A stretch of 64,000 nt of DNA from Acanthosepion lycidas (GCA_963932145.1 OZ010595.1:74550590-74614589), one strand, 5' to 3'. Counted from the stretch's first letter, positions 20,020-32,556 are shown. Notes: generated by a model from the letters alone, not told the origin. Program-made: numbers and translations.

Positions 20020-23000
20020 ATGAAAGAGATACAAGATGTATCTCTTAATGTTAAAAGTCAGTTCATCCAAATGTAATCTGAGAAGCTTCATTTTACTTTG
20101 TTTAATTTAAAAAATTTTGTACAATATAACATTATTAAATTACATAGTATTTACTTTTTTTTATAGTATAGTTCAGTGGTTCTTAACATTTTTTTAGCTG
20201 TGTCTCCAAATCTTATCTAAAAATCTATAATAAACATCAAAATATATCAAACCACATCTCAAACGAATCTACTTAGAGAAAACAACAAAAAGTTGATCCT
20301 TCATCAGACCATATAGACGGGCACTGCAAAATCACATTGTTTATATACAAAGATCTTTACCAAATAATTAAAACCACATCACTTGAATAGTGTCAGCAAC
20401 AGCTAAAATTCGGTAGCATGTCTAACTAGAAGACAAAATAATATAATATTGCTGTTAAATTTCTCATCAATATTAGATAAAGCTATAACAGTGGACTGGA
20501 ATTTTCTGAAAAACTGTTTTAATACAAATATTATATAAATGTTAACTGAGGGTAACACTAACTGTTCAAACAATTTTCACACTGCCAAAATCTGTCCTCG
20601 ATATTAGATAGAGCTATAACAGGTAGTGGACATGGAGTTCTTGAAAAACTGTTTTAATAGAAAGATTATATAAATGTCAACTTTTCGACCATTAAATCCT
20701 GAATGATTTCTGGGTGGAAATAACTAATTTTACCATAAGTAAAGTTTATTTTAGACATAAATAAAAACAAAAAGTTAATCCTTGAAAGTTTGTTTGAAAT
20801 TCAGCCTGTACTCAGTTTCTGCTCTGTGATAAGTACCATTAAATCTGAGGATTTACTGTATTATCAGTTATCTGTCTCCCATCTTCTTATTTTCATCATC
20901 TATATACACTACATTTCAATTGTATTGGGATTATTTAAGAATCTGCTTTGACTATAATCTGATTGAAAGCCTCAAATCCTTTCATTGTTCAATGTATTTA
21001 TGTTTATAGTGTAATCATTTTCAATTCACAAAGTAATAAACAAACAAGTCTTATTTAAATTTAAGAGCAGAAAAAGAAAGCAGCTTCTTATATTAAGATT
21101 AGGTAGCTCCAATAAATCACTGAAAAAAGAGCATACCATGATGAAAAATGCTCCAAACTTCATAAAAACAAAGTTTTATCATCGAAATGTTTATTATTAA
21201 AACAAAAGACTTTAAAATATTTTTTGATTATTTTATTAAATTTTTTAATCCTTTCCAGCAGTTCTAAATTTTGGTAAAACTTTTTGTTTTTCTTGCATCA
21301 GCAAAGATTAGTATAGAAAAGTTTAGCATCTTTTTTGCAATAAAAAACACATTCATTTAAAAATTCTTGTCAAAATCAAATAATTGTTGGATATTAATTA
21401 AACTTTCAGGACTTAGTCACAAATGAATGAAATTATTTTAGAAACTTTTTTCAGAAATCCTTGTAGAAATAAATTTTTTACATCTGTTATCTCCCCCTTA
21501 CTTAATGAAATTTCTGAAAATTAAATGTTTTCCTCTTCATATTTATATTAGTTAAAAGCAGGACTCCTTGGAGAATGTAAATCCTCAACTTTTTTAAACA
21601 ATTACTCATTTACCAAAAATCTACACTGAATTGTAAAATGAAAAATACAATCAAACTAAGACATTATTTAATTAGAAAAGCTTTTAATTGCTTTTATAAA
21701 TAAGATGTTAGGAGACTATTGTCATAAGAAAGAAATTCAAATGAATAATGAATTTTTACAAGATTTCTTTTCATTTTTTTACATTTTAATTAGAATAACT
21801 TAAGTTTTAAATATTTTTAATCTTTTGAAATTCTGTATTAATTTAACCTTTTTAGATGATATTATTAAGTGAAAACTATATTTACTAATCATAAATTGAA
21901 AAGGTTTGTAGAAATCCTCAAACACCAATATTTTTAAAAGAATTTTGAATATTTTTATGCTGATTTTCTACATACAGTTGAACATACATGACATTATGAG
22001 AAAATAAGTGCAATAAATTTACAGTAAAAATATTTAAAATTTGATAAAACACTAGCTTATAGAGAATATTTCTTACATTTTTAAGATTACTGAGTACTCA
22101 AAAAAAAATATATAAAAGGCTCTCGTGTTAATTCAATTAATTTTGTAATGCCTGAAGCCCCCATAGAATAACATTAGATAAGTATTAATCAGTCACCAAG
22201 CTGTAAGATCCATGAAGGCCTTAAACAGATGCTGTTGTGTTAAAAATGCATTTCTGTGATATTTTAAACTTAAAGTAAATAATAGTTGTTTCAAATCAGA
22301 TTAATTATACTTTAAGTCAGCAAATATTCCTCAAATAAAGTTTCAGAAAAATATATTTTATTGCTGTTACAGAGAATTAATTACATTGTGATGAAAGACG
22401 ACTAAAAAAGGGCACTAATCAGCTAATTTAGCAAAAAAAATTCCTAAAAGTCAATTTAAGTTACTTTTAAATTAGTTTTTTGCATATTGGAAATATTAAA
22501 TGTTATCTGTTAGCTTAAAATTAAAAGCATCAAGAAAGATTTTTCAATTTTAAAAATTCATTTTAAATCTTAGGTATCGTTTTCTTCATTGTTTTTTTTG
22601 GAGGTACATAATTAAGATTATCTTATTTTCAGGTTAAGTTTTCCAAAATAAAATGACGATTAAAAAAGGTTTATATACGTACATAGCTTGTTCAAGGTCA
22701 GGAAATAAAGCAAGTATTAGTAGTAGAACAGTTTCATGATATACATGTATTGGTAATGTTTTTTGTTTTTTTTACTCTGTACAAGACCCAAAAGCCCTTC
22801 CAGGTAGAGTGTTACAAAGCAAGAAGCACAGTTTATGAGAATATGTGGGGAAGATAATAGTTAACTCTAGATTTGAACAGGTTATGTTTTTAGTGATCAT
22901 GGAAGTTTCCTCTTGTGAGCCAGTTCCAGAAAGTAGTGTTCATTCACCAATGAAATATAAAGGGAATAAAGTTGGTTGCTACAATGTGCATGGCATGGTA

Positions 23001-23385
23001 GGTCTTAGCCATTTAGTTTACAACTGGTAGAATTAAGGAATGTAGTTTTGTCAAACATTTTCCATGGAAATAGTGAAAGAGAAGTGAAAGACTTGCCACA
23101 TTTCATCTGTAGGAAACGGGTTTATGGACTGAAAATAATTCATCATCCACAAGGGTGCAGGATACTTTTGAACTGTATTGAGACTGGAAAATGAAGACTG
23201 GAAAATAAAGACTGGATGGCTCCTACCCATATATGACAGCAGTAAAGGTAGAAGATACCAAGAAGAGTCACTTAGTTACTGGAGTGGTACAGGGAGCTGA
23301 CCTTTTTATCTGCATCTTTTGAAATGGATTGTATATACAAGTTCCACTTGAAATCTGGGTTGAGCTTAAGTCTGTAGGAATATTA
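20020..23385. other. 3.4-kb AT-rich intronic stretch, almost nothing recognised
   Basis: Long, very AT-rich sequence with no meaningful ORF. A hAT-like left end (CAGTGGTTCTTAACATTTTT) appears at about 20174 with no convincing partner. Tandem similarity near 20465-20660 (GATAAAGCTATAACAG versus GATAGAGCTATAACAG) suggests an old local duplication. Confidence 0.5.
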
Positions 23386-24240
23386 TTATTATTAGAAATA
23401 AATAAAAATAAAATATAAAATAATAATAATAATAATGAAAATTATAAATAAAATAAAACAATAACATAAAAACGTTGTATAAAATAAATTAATTAAAAAA
23501 TAAAAATAATCTCAGCATGCAACAAAATTATTCCTGCTGAAAATATGAACCCAAAAGACGTTAAATTCAACCTATTCACTACAAACCTTGGTACAGGCAA
23601 CATGTTATGGTGAAACACACGTATTCTATAGTTAATAGACTCTCCCACTTATAATAAGTAGGAGTAGTAAGAGTAACGTGTCAGTCAGTCAATGTCGGAC
23701 GACAGTCGAATACGAAAGTATCAGCGACCACAACTAGATTACTCTGCATAATTATATCAAGTTCCTAACGTTTTGTACGTCGAACCTATTTTAGGACTGA
23801 CTTAGTACAAATACCAGCCTCCACTGCGAAATAACTCCACAACATAACACATGTCTGTCTTCTCTCTGTGATATGTCTTGTAATACTATGGAGTAAATTT
23901 CTCTCTTTTATCACAACAATAAAACAATTGTAAACTAAAAATGCACAAAAAAATATAAAAATATTGTATGAAAGTAAGATACAATTTACCATGCTTTTCC
24001 TGCTATTTCTGTATATTTTATTTTCTATCAAGTATGCTTTTATACCTGGTGGGCTTCAGCAAGTAGATGGCAGAACATGGGGGGGGTGGCAGAGGGACAA
24101 AAACTTCTTGAGAGCTACAAGGGATAGGGGAAAGGGAGAGCTATGATTACCTACGTCCTGAAAGGACACAGCACATAAAAAGAAAGATGCTTTTATCTCC
24201 ATGAACATGAAGCTAATAACTGCTGCTATGATGTGGGTGA
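23385..24240. repeat. Dispersed repeat shared with 52205-52720
   Basis: Both start in an ATA/ATT trinucleotide microsatellite, then share segments such as GCATGCAACA/GAATGCAACAG, TCTTTTATCACA and GCTATTTCTGTATAT, and end near a CTGAAAGGACACAGCACAT-like phrase. This copy carries about 300 bp of extra sequence (about 23640-23830). Class unknown. Confidence 0.6.
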
Positions 24241-24249
24241 ACCCCCCCC

Positions 24250-26545
24250 CCACAAGTCCCAATGGGCACTCAAGATACAGGGCCTCCCTGAGAGAATACC
24301 TGTTCATTGTTGTAGGCAGAAATTCGGCATCTGCTTGGTGATGATTGGTTTTTGAGGCATAGAATGTGACCAACCACTTTACTGACACCCACCCACTGAG
24401 CGATTAAAACTAGGTTAAAGGACTGATCAGTTACCATTCTCTGGTCATCAAGAGTTTTGGAATTCCACCCATATACCATCATCAGCATAGATATTCATAA
24501 ATGATCAGAGCATATTTTTAGATAGGTCATTTATGTAAACTAGAAAGAAGGTTGGGTTGAGATGTGAACCCTTGGGGATGTCTACATTGATCATGTGGGC
24601 CTGGGTCTACTGGCCATTAACAACTAACTTCAGAGACCTACCCATTAGGAATTATTTGATAATTGAGAAGACTATTCCAGTGATTCCATAGCTACAGAAG
24701 TTGTACAGCAACCCTCTATGACACACTAACTCGAAAGCCTCTAAGATATTTATTTATCTAATGTGTTTGTCCTTAAGATGTATTTATTGTCTAGTGCCTC
24801 ACTGATTCTGTGAGTGATGTTAGTTAGGATATTAGCAGTGGACTGAGTCAATTGAAATCATCATGCTTGTCCCTCAAGAGATCATCAACAACCTTGTGGT
24901 TGATTATAGTTTAAAAGCATTTGCTAATGACACTGCTAATGTGTCTATACTGAAATGGGAATGAATGGTTACTAGCATTCTTAAAAAAATGGGGATACAC
25001 TTGACACCTTCCACAGACTTGGAAAGGAATTCTCCTTCAATCAGCAGTTAAATAGTTTTGCTAATATCAGGAATAACTCATTTTAATATTCTTAAGGACA
25101 ACAAATCTGAACTGGTAAACCTTATGGTTATGACTTTTGATAGGTTTTGAAACTTCCCTGGTTGTTATAAATATATTACTGGGACTGTGCTCAGTGATAT
25201 GGGGGAATGTCAAGAAGGGCATTTTCATTTAATATAAAGTTAGAGGCATAGATCGTAGCTTTATCTGATGAGAATGAGATGACCTCAGAGCCATTTATGA
25301 AAGTAGATGCTGATACTTTCCCTCTATTGAGAATTTGGTTGGAAAATTTCCAGAACTTCTGGGATTCAAGTTGTTTGCCTTCAACCTTGGCCTGAACTGC
25401 TTGCACATATTAGGTCGGTGCAAAAATAATGTCGTTTTCTCACATATGTTACTATGTGAGAAAACGACGTTATTTTTGCACCAACCCAATAGCTACACTT
25501 TGCATTTTCTAGCACACTCTTGCAACGATTGCAGACAGTTCTAAATGCAGCAAGTGTTCTACTGCGCTTTTCCCCCCTTATAGATATTGTAGTAGTGATA
25601 GTGAGCTATAGCTGAAGCACATTCAGAGTTGAACCAGGGCTGGCTGTTCGGTTTTTGCTGGAATATTTTCTGGGGTATAAAATACACCATTCCTGAAAGG
25701 ATCCATTTTAAGATGAAGGTGACAATTTTAGATGCAGAGAGAGGAGCTTATACCATGTAAGATCTGAAACCATCCTAGTCAGCTTTTGTGTCTGAAAAAT
25801 CGTTTTATAAAACACAACCTCAAAAGATGCCTTTGGTTTGACATCAACTATGATACTGAGTAGTGAATGGTCTGAAGTGCCTGAGAGTTGGGGTTAACAT
25901 TTCAGCAAAGCATTTTTCTGGGTAATATGTGAGGAAGAAGTCAGGGAGGTTTGCCTGATGTTCTGTTGCATCAAGACCAAAAGTGGCCACTTCAATGACT
26001 TGTGTCAGTTCATAGACAACAGGGAAGTTGCAACAGTATCTGCCTTCTTCATTGGATTCATTTGAGGGGACTAAACATTCTTTGTTGTGAATATTGAAGT
26101 CACCCCAAATATGAAAACTTGTTGAGGGATACTCAGTGACGTTATTATCTCGGCTATTCAGTTGAACATTACATTTCTATCATCCTAAGAACTATAGAGA
26201 GTGAAGATGAAAGTAGTACTGTGGACAAGTGCCATGCTGAAGCATATATATATATATAGGAGACCAGGGTCTTCATTTCAGCGATGTCTGCCACATGGGA
26301 ACCTATCCTTAATGTGGTCTTTGCATTAGTCATGTTTTACTCTTAGGGGCAAGTAACCTGGGATTCTGAGTTCCTACACTGACACATGGATCTATACCAG
26401 TTTCAGACAGGAATATGAAATCAGGTTTGGCATTGAGAAGATGAAGTTAATCCTCTGGAAATTTGGAATGTAGACCCCTCACATTGGTGTAAGAGATGGT
26501 GTATTTGGAGTCTGCTTTTGTTTTCATTGGGTCTTGTTCAATTTT
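24250..26545 (-). pseudogene. Degraded CR1/Jockey-like LINE ORF2 (endonuclease plus reverse transcriptase)
   Basis: Read on the minus strand, pieces of a non-LTR retrotransposon ORF2 appear in the expected order. About 26110-25960 gives GDFNIHNKECLVPSNESNEE, the AP-endonuclease GDFN region. About 25406-25200 gives SQKFWKFSNQILNRGK, the inter-domain linker. About 25010 starts a WKVSSVSPFF-like reverse-transcriptase motif with stops. About 24600-24470 gives DIPKGSHLNPTFFLVYINDL and the catalytic YADD. About 24460-24250 follows the palm-end region (ISQW and FNASK equivalents, degraded). Stops, frameshifts and an 80-bp MITE (25410-25489) interrupt it. It would have copied itself by target-primed reverse transcription; it is now inactive. 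Confidence 0.82.
25410..25489. mobile_element. Mariner MITE (MADE1-like), 80 bp, inside the LINE
   Basis: Begins TTAGGTCGGTGCAAAAATAA and ends TTATTTTTGCACCAACCCAA with TA at both flanks (25408-25409, 25490-25491). The arms pair almost perfectly around CATATGTTACTATG. Its 80-bp length equals that of human MADE1. It postdates the LINE it interrupts. Confidence 0.95.
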
Positions 26546-26814
26546 TTTATTCAATTGTCGAGTTAATGATTTTATGGCAAAGAACACCGCAAATAATTTT
26601 ATTCTAGAAAGGCATTGAAAATGCTAAAAATATGTTAGGTAAAATCAAACTAAACAAATAGGATTGTTATGATCAAATAGGATTGTTATGATATAAAAAA
26701 ACATACCTTTATATATTTATTTTGATCTCCTCTTTTTAGTAATGCACTCTTCCATAGATTTGTTAACAAATCTGTTTCATATTACTTTCTGGGACAAAAA
26801 GTGAATTTCAATGT

Positions 26815-27170
26815 CTCCAAAATGAAACTGCTCTCTGTTAATCATCTTAAAGAACATTTTTTGCCTTCCATTAGTATTGCTGATGCTAACCACCAGGAGA
26901 GCAACTGATGGCACCTTCTTGGTCTCACATGACATGAAGTGAAATGATTATATTCAATCAATTGATAAATCTGCTGCTAAGAAATTGGTTTACTATTCCA
27001 TGGTAAATAATTTTTCTCACTAGAATCTATTTTGCACATTTATAATTTTGCCATTTTTCTGTACATCGGATATGGCTGCCACATTTGGTTTGGCACTTCT
27101 GCCAGATATCTACAGATTCTTAATAGAATCCAAAGAAGAATCCACAACATTAACAGGAGAGTAGTAAATG
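26815..27170 (+). mobile_element. LINE family 1 internal fragment
   Basis: Translation in broken frames gives SKMKLLSVNHLKEHFLPSIS and ILNRIQRRIHNINRR, matching 62670-63020 of the better copy (SKIKLLFGNHQRNTFLPSIS). This is the reverse-transcriptase thumb region without its 3' end. Confidence 0.72.
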
Positions 27171-27469
27171 CATGCCTTTCTCTAGGGTATTTGTATGAAG
27201 TAAATACACCATCCTTAATTAATATTTGTATATATTATTGTAACATAGTAAAAATGGCATGTCATAGTGCAATTTTTGTTAGGGCACTACCACTGTCCAT
27301 ATCCTGTCTTGTTCTTTTTTTAATACTACTCAGTTATTGTGTGCCTTGTTTTCATTGACTCTGAGTCTATACTACCCAGCCTAGGGATTGAACTCAAAAT
27401 TACTGTCACCAAATTCAACAATAATGATGTAGGAGGACATTAGCCTGAATGTAAATAATGATAACTCCT

Positions 27470-27860
27470 TCAGACTATCATCTTCATCTTTGTTGCCATA
27501 TTTATCACAACGTATCAGCCGTTGTACGCTCCTGCCTTCTTCAGTTGGTTGGAATGGATGTCAGTTATCAGTTATCTCCTGTTAATTCCCTTCTTCGAGT
27601 TCTCCACCATCTTAACCAGGTATTTGAGCCCTGTCACTGGATCTAACTAATGCCTTTATCTAATTTGCCATGTGTCCTGATAACTGACATCCATTAGACA
27701 TGGCACATGGAACTAGAACAGTCCACCCCAGCGAGTGAAATAAAGGGTTCAGTTTGACATTCCAACCACCTGAAGAAGGCTGGAGTATACAATGGCCAAA
27801 ACGTTGTGATAAATATGGCTTCAAAGATGAGGATGATAGTCCGAACAATGTAAATGGTGT
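27470..27860. mobile_element. tRNA-cored foldback element, copy 1
   Basis: Inverted arms (left near CAGCCGTTGTACGCTCCTGC, right near CCACCTGAAGAAGGCTGGAG and CCAAAACGTTGTGATAAAT) enclose a minus-strand tRNA-like segment (about 27672-27610: AGGACACATGGCAAATTAGA, then TTAGATCCAGTGACAGGG and a degraded B box). Compare 63583-64000. Confidence 0.72.
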
Positions 27861-28303
27861 ACATAATACCTTATCTCAGAAATATAGACAGATGATAACT
27901 CTTTGTTCCAGAAATTCAGGAAGAAATTAATAATTATTACCTTAATTTGTTTGGTTATTTTCCCATGTGTATTACAGCATTGTTTCATGAATTTGGTGGT
28001 ATTAAAGAATTCAGTTTAAATTCCATGAAGGTTACTTGGACAAACAGATACCTGAAGAAGGCCAGAGTGAACAATTCCTGAAACAAAGATGTAGCCATTA
28101 GTCTGAATGCAAATAAAGTAAATAACTCCTGATCTATTACCTGCTAATTACAGCGTTGTTTCTTTTGACCTGCCTGCATTCTACTCCATCAGTCATATTG
28201 ACATACTAATGATATTACTTTGGTAATAATTAATAATAAAAATATTCATGATGAATAGCATTTAGAAATAATTATAAGATAATTCATACTATTTACATTA
28301 TTC

Positions 28304-28870
28304 AGGCTGTTGTCCTCATCTTTATTGTCATATTCACAACATTTTGTATGTTGCTCTGGCTTTCTTCAGATGATATATTGGAATTTCAAACAGAACCCTT
28401 TATTTAGTCTACAGGCTAGTTCCACATGCCATGCCTTTTCTAGATATCTCAGTTTTAGTTAATTCCCTTTAGTGACTCAACTCTCAAAGTTTTTGTTCAC
28501 CTCTGCTGTGGCCAGGTATTGAACTCACAATTCTTTGGGTTAAGTCACTTTTTGCATTACTCCAACCAATGCTTTTATCAACTCGGAACATATAGTCCAG
28601 TGAGTGAATTTTTAAGACTTATAAACTTAAATTCTCAGTGAGTGGATCTTGGGGACTTATAAACCTAATGTCTCAGTAACCTTTTTTTTTTTTACCAGAG
28701 CACATATTACAATTTTTTTATTGTTGTTTGAGAGCTAGACAAAAACAACAAATAAGGTGAAACATTGTGAATATAACAATAAAGATGATCCTCATCTTTA
28801 TTTTCATATTCACAATTGTCCAAATAATGTAAATAATGTAAATAGTTACAAGACCTTATCTCAGAAATAT
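28304..28870. mobile_element. tRNA-cored foldback element, copy 2 (degraded)
   Basis: The left arm contains GTCATATTCACAACATTTTG and CCCTTTATTTAGTCTACAGG. A minus-strand tRNA-like part with GAGTTCAATACCTGG lies near 28515-28595. The right arm is reduced to GAAACATTGTGAATATAACA and AATAAAGATGA near 28770-28800. Confidence 0.6.
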
Positions 28871-28982
28871 AGACAAATTATAATACAAATTCTATAAAGA
28901 GGAAGTTGAACATTGAACAGAGGTCGCCAAAGGTGACATTTAAGCAAGATTTATTAAAGTGTTATTTTCTTTTTATTTTCAG

Positions 28983-29071
28983 TCTCACCTTATACAATTG
29001 GAGCCGTCATCTCTTCATCTTTGGCAGTCATTCTGATAATAATCTTCATTGTTCTTGCTGTACGTTTGAGG
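28983..29071 (+). CDS. Exon: transmembrane helix
   Basis: An 89-nt exon, phase 1 in and phase 0 out, has a polypyrimidine tract and TTTTCAG acceptor (AG at 28981-28982) and a GTAAGT donor at 29072. It encodes about 20 hydrophobic residues (AVISSSLAVILIIIFIVLAV) followed by RLR, the positive-inside stop-transfer pattern of a type I membrane protein. It accepts the phase-1 donor of the stalk exon directly (codon ATC formed across the junction). The small-residue SSSLA start may favour helix packing. The assignment to the same gene rests on strand, phase and topology. Confidence 0.8.
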
Positions 29072-29299
29072 GTAAGTAAAAAGAATCATTGACCTTCTGA
29101 TCTGCAGTCCACTGCTCTGTCCATTGAGGTTTGTCATTTTGTATTCAACTCTGTTACACTGTTGTAGATAAATCTCCTACAATCACAGATAAGAATTATT
29201 AAATAAATCTCAAAACTTTCATTCACTAATTTACATAGAGTGACACTTTTTGCTTTTTAATTTTGTATTCCATCAGTATAGAGGGGATTGTGGCTCTCC

Positions 29300-29605
29300 A
29301 CAGATTCCATTTTTTTATTATCTATGAGCTGCTAGGACTTCTTTGGAAAGACAGTGGAGTGATTTTATATTACATTCTCCATAGTTTTAAATTCAGAGTA
29401 GTCCTTCTCCCAGATGGGTGCTGCCCAAGGTGAGAGTCTTGTCTACTTTATTTAACCCATTGATGGGGGTGAGTAGAAGAGATGGGTTTATGCCTTTCCT
29501 AAGTGCATCTGTGTGAATGCAACTCACTAGAGAGAAATTTGAATTTGGTTCTCCAATTCCATTTTCCTCACCAGTAACCATTATGCTACAGACATCCGAC
29601 TACAT
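29300..29605 (-). mobile_element. SINE family A, minus strand
   Basis: Reversed landmarks: AAATTCAGAGTAGTCCTTCT, TTAACCCATTGATGGGGGTG and a head CAGTAACCATTATGCTACAG (A-box side). Inserted shortly after the transmembrane exon. Confidence 0.65.
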
Positions 29606-29679
29606 AGTGACACTACAAATACTAAAAGCATATCTAAAAATGTCCTGGAAATTATCTTAATATTTTTATGGTATTGGTC

Positions 29680-29890
29680 AATCTCAAGAGACTATGGATC
29701 TGTGCCCAAAGAGTTATACCCTCTCCAGCATGCAGGACTGGGCAAGGTTTTTAATGAAAGATCAGCATTTGGCTATACAGCACATCTCCCCTTTCAATAC
29801 CACTGATGTTGTCCAAGGGAAAGGCAGAGACCAAAACAACTTTGTGTCAGTTTCATCACAAGAGTTGCCAGATAAAAATTGAACATGACA
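29680..29890. repeat. Possible repeat of unknown type
   Basis: GC-richer sequence with phrases such as CATCTCCCCTTTCAATACCA sits between SINE copies and looks repeat-derived. I found no second copy in this window. Confidence 0.3.
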
Positions 29891-29921
29891 TCCTTTTAAG
29901 GACATAAGTGCCAAATTTGAA

Positions 29922-30190
29922 TTCAGAGTTGTCATTCTCCTACTCTGGTTACCAATCATGGCAACAGAGCCCAGACTGCCCTATTATTTATCCATCATTG
30001 GACATTTTGAATTCTGAGTTTTTTCCTTTACCTAGACTGGTTACCACCCAAGGCTATAGAACTGTAGTTCAAATTCCAGTCAAGTTCATTACATTCACTT
30101 ACATGCAAATACCATTGGGAAATGTATGAATTCATCTCTTCTTCACCCTGCAACTATGGGTAAATAGCAGGACAGACTGGGTCCTAAATT
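29922..30190. mobile_element. Two SINE family A pieces in opposite orientation
   Basis: A minus-strand piece (about 29922-30000, GAATTCAGAGTTGTCATTCT) is followed by a plus-strand piece (about 30064-30190, AAATTCCAGTCAAGTTCATT and GCAACTATGGGTAAATAGCA). This is either nested insertion or a local inversion. Confidence 0.6.
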
Positions 30191-30905
30191 AGGATGATTA
30201 TTACATTTAGTGTGATTATTAGATTTTATCTACATTAGACTAATTATTACATTCAGGAGCTTATTACATTTTATGTAAATTAGGGGGATTATTATATTTA
30301 TATACATTAGGGTGATTATTACATTTTGTGTAGAGTGTTATTGCATTTTATGTACATTTGCGTGTTTATTAAATTTTCTGTACACCAGGGTGATTATTAC
30401 ATTTAGGGGCTTATTACATTTTATGTATATTAGAGTATTATTACATTTTATGTACATCATGGTGGTTATTACACTTAAGGGATTATTGTATTTATGTATA
30501 TTCATTAGAGTCATTATAACATTTCGGATGATTATTAAATTTTATGTACATAAAAATGATTATCATTTAGGGGCTTATTACATTTTATGGACATTAGGGT
30601 GATTATTACATTTTATGAATATTTGAGTGATTATTATATTTTATGTACATTGGGGTGATTATTAAATTTGATGTACATAAGAGTGTTATTACATTTTTAT
30701 GTACATAAAGGTGATTATTACATGTAGGGGGTTATTGTATTTTATGTACATTCATTAGTGTGATTATAACCTTTTGGGTGATTATTACACTTTACATACA
30801 TTGGAGTGATTATTACATATATTGTGATTATTGCATTTTATGTATATTCATTAAGGTGATTATTACATTTTATGGACATTAGGGTGATTATTACATTTAA
30901 TTTAC
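30190..30905 (+). repeat. About 30-bp tandem array (GATTATTACATTTTATGTAC)
   Basis: Some 20 degenerate units of TTACATTTTATGTACATTAG plus GGTGATTA fill the segment. The 96-codon frame here is repeat read-through. Confidence 0.9.
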
Positions 30906-31395
30906 ATGTCGTTGATTGCTGATCTTGCTTGACTGAATAAATATAACTAGTAATACTCATGACAATCTTACAGTTTTCTTATTTGAATTTCCTGATAAAT
31001 CATAATTCTTAATTTAATGATTGAATAAACTCCTGGTGAGTTTCATGATTACAAAATACTTGTGGAATGTATTGTATTTGTTAAATTAGTTGAACTAAAC
31101 AACTTTAACAAAATATTAGAATAACAATCATAAGTATGAATGGAGGTCACCATTTAAAGAAGTAAGAAGTACAGATGAAAGGATTATAAATTGACATGCT
31201 TTTCCATTTCACTGAAGCAGACGTTAAAAGCATGAAAGTGTTATTGTCTACACTATGTTCCCTTTCTTCTTATTATGCATGCTTTTTTTCTCACTGAAAC
31301 CAAACAGCTGCCTTTGATATATTATTTCTTCTTTTTTTCCTAGCAATCATAATGAAATGGTGTGTTATTTATACGAGGTAATGGTAGGGTATAGA
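30906..31395. other. Intronic stretch with no recognised feature
   Basis: Plain AT-rich sequence between two arrays; nothing supportable. Confidence 0.4.
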
Positions 31396-31725
31396 GCTAA
31401 CTAACTTATAATTAACATTTTAATGCTAACTTACTATAACAAGTAGAATTATAATATGATTCTTTTTATAACATGATGCTAACTTACTACAAGTAGAATT
31501 ATAATATGATGCTAACTTACTATAACAAGTAGAATTATAATATGATTCTTCTTATAATATGATGCTAACTTACCATAACAATAATGCTAACTTACTATAA
31601 CAAGTAGAATTATAATATGATTCTTTTTATAACATGATGCTTACTTACTACAAGTAGAATTATATGATTCTTTTTATAATATGATGCTAACTTACTATAA
31701 CAAGTAGAATTATAATACGATTCTT
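31396..31725 (+). repeat. About 53-bp tandem array
   Basis: Units built from ATGCTAACTTACTATAACAA and GTAGAATTATAATATGATTC recur about six times with deletions. Confidence 0.88.
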
Positions 31726-32135
31726 CCTTTAATTATTGACTAAATTTTTCATTCACTTGTTACTTGTTATATACATTTTGATTTGGCTGATAAAACTTAT
31801 GTTGCAAAGAATTTTTTTTTAAGAAATGTATCATGAATGCAAAATATGTGGAAATGTTTGATGTCATCTGTAATATCCCAGGTAGGATTTATTAAACAAA
31901 TACATCAAAATATTACTTGACATGAATAATTACAAATGTTTGTTAAACTTTGTTTTCTCACTTGTTGATTATAGAGACACAGCCTCACCACACTCAGTGT
32001 TGCTGCTGTTGTTTCTATAGCAAATAGGTTTTTATGGGGTGATGTTGTTAACCCTTTAGGCTACCATGTGGAGTATAGGGACACAGCCTCACCACATGAG
32101 GTGTTGCTAATCCTACATAACTGATTCTGAATTTC
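31726..32135. other. Intronic stretch with a short duplicated phrase
   Basis: No gene is seen. ACACAGCCTCACCACA followed by GTGTTGCT occurs twice, near 31977 and 32080. Confidence 0.5.
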
Positions 32136-32139
32136 AAAT

Positions 32140-32335
32140 TTTCTTTCTTCTAGTCTGGTTGCATATCAAAGCTAGAGAACGCTGTCTGAGCTGCTATTTT
32201 ACCCTTAACTGGAGGGGAAAAATTGATTCATACCTTCCCCAAGGAGATTTGTTTTGAATCAAACAATGTTTTTCACTGAAATTTGAACATGGAATATCTA
32301 TCACACTTTCTGCACTGATAATTATTGCATATACT
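32140..32335 (-). mobile_element. SINE family A, minus strand, degraded
   Basis: Contains TCTGGTTGCATATCAAAGCT, AACTGGAGGGGAAAAATTGA and the reversed body in the usual order. The tRNA-like head is mostly lost. Confidence 0.5.
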
Positions 32336-32490
32336 TTGATGCAAAAAAAAAGCAGGTAGTGATTTTATCATAAAATACTTTGCAATGATTTTACTATAGA
32401 ATGCAATGGAAATTATTTTTATATTAGCAATTTATGCAAACCATGCTAGAACTTTCATTGACTCTAATGATTTTAGTGACAACAAATATT

Positions 32491-32496
<6 letters not shown>

Positions 32497-32551
<55 letters not shown>
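32497..32551. repeat. TA microsatellite at a LINE 3' end
   Basis: About 27 TA units abut the tail of the minus-strand LINE that follows. Confidence 0.95.
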
Positions 32552-32554
<3 letters not shown>

Positions 32555-32556
32555 TC

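Noticed and set aside
20174..20200. hAT-type left end
   Set aside because: No matching right end or 8-bp duplication was found nearby.
30190..30905. CRISPR-like spacing of a 30-bp repeat
   Set aside because: Units are contiguous and degenerate without unique spacers, and the DNA is eukaryotic.
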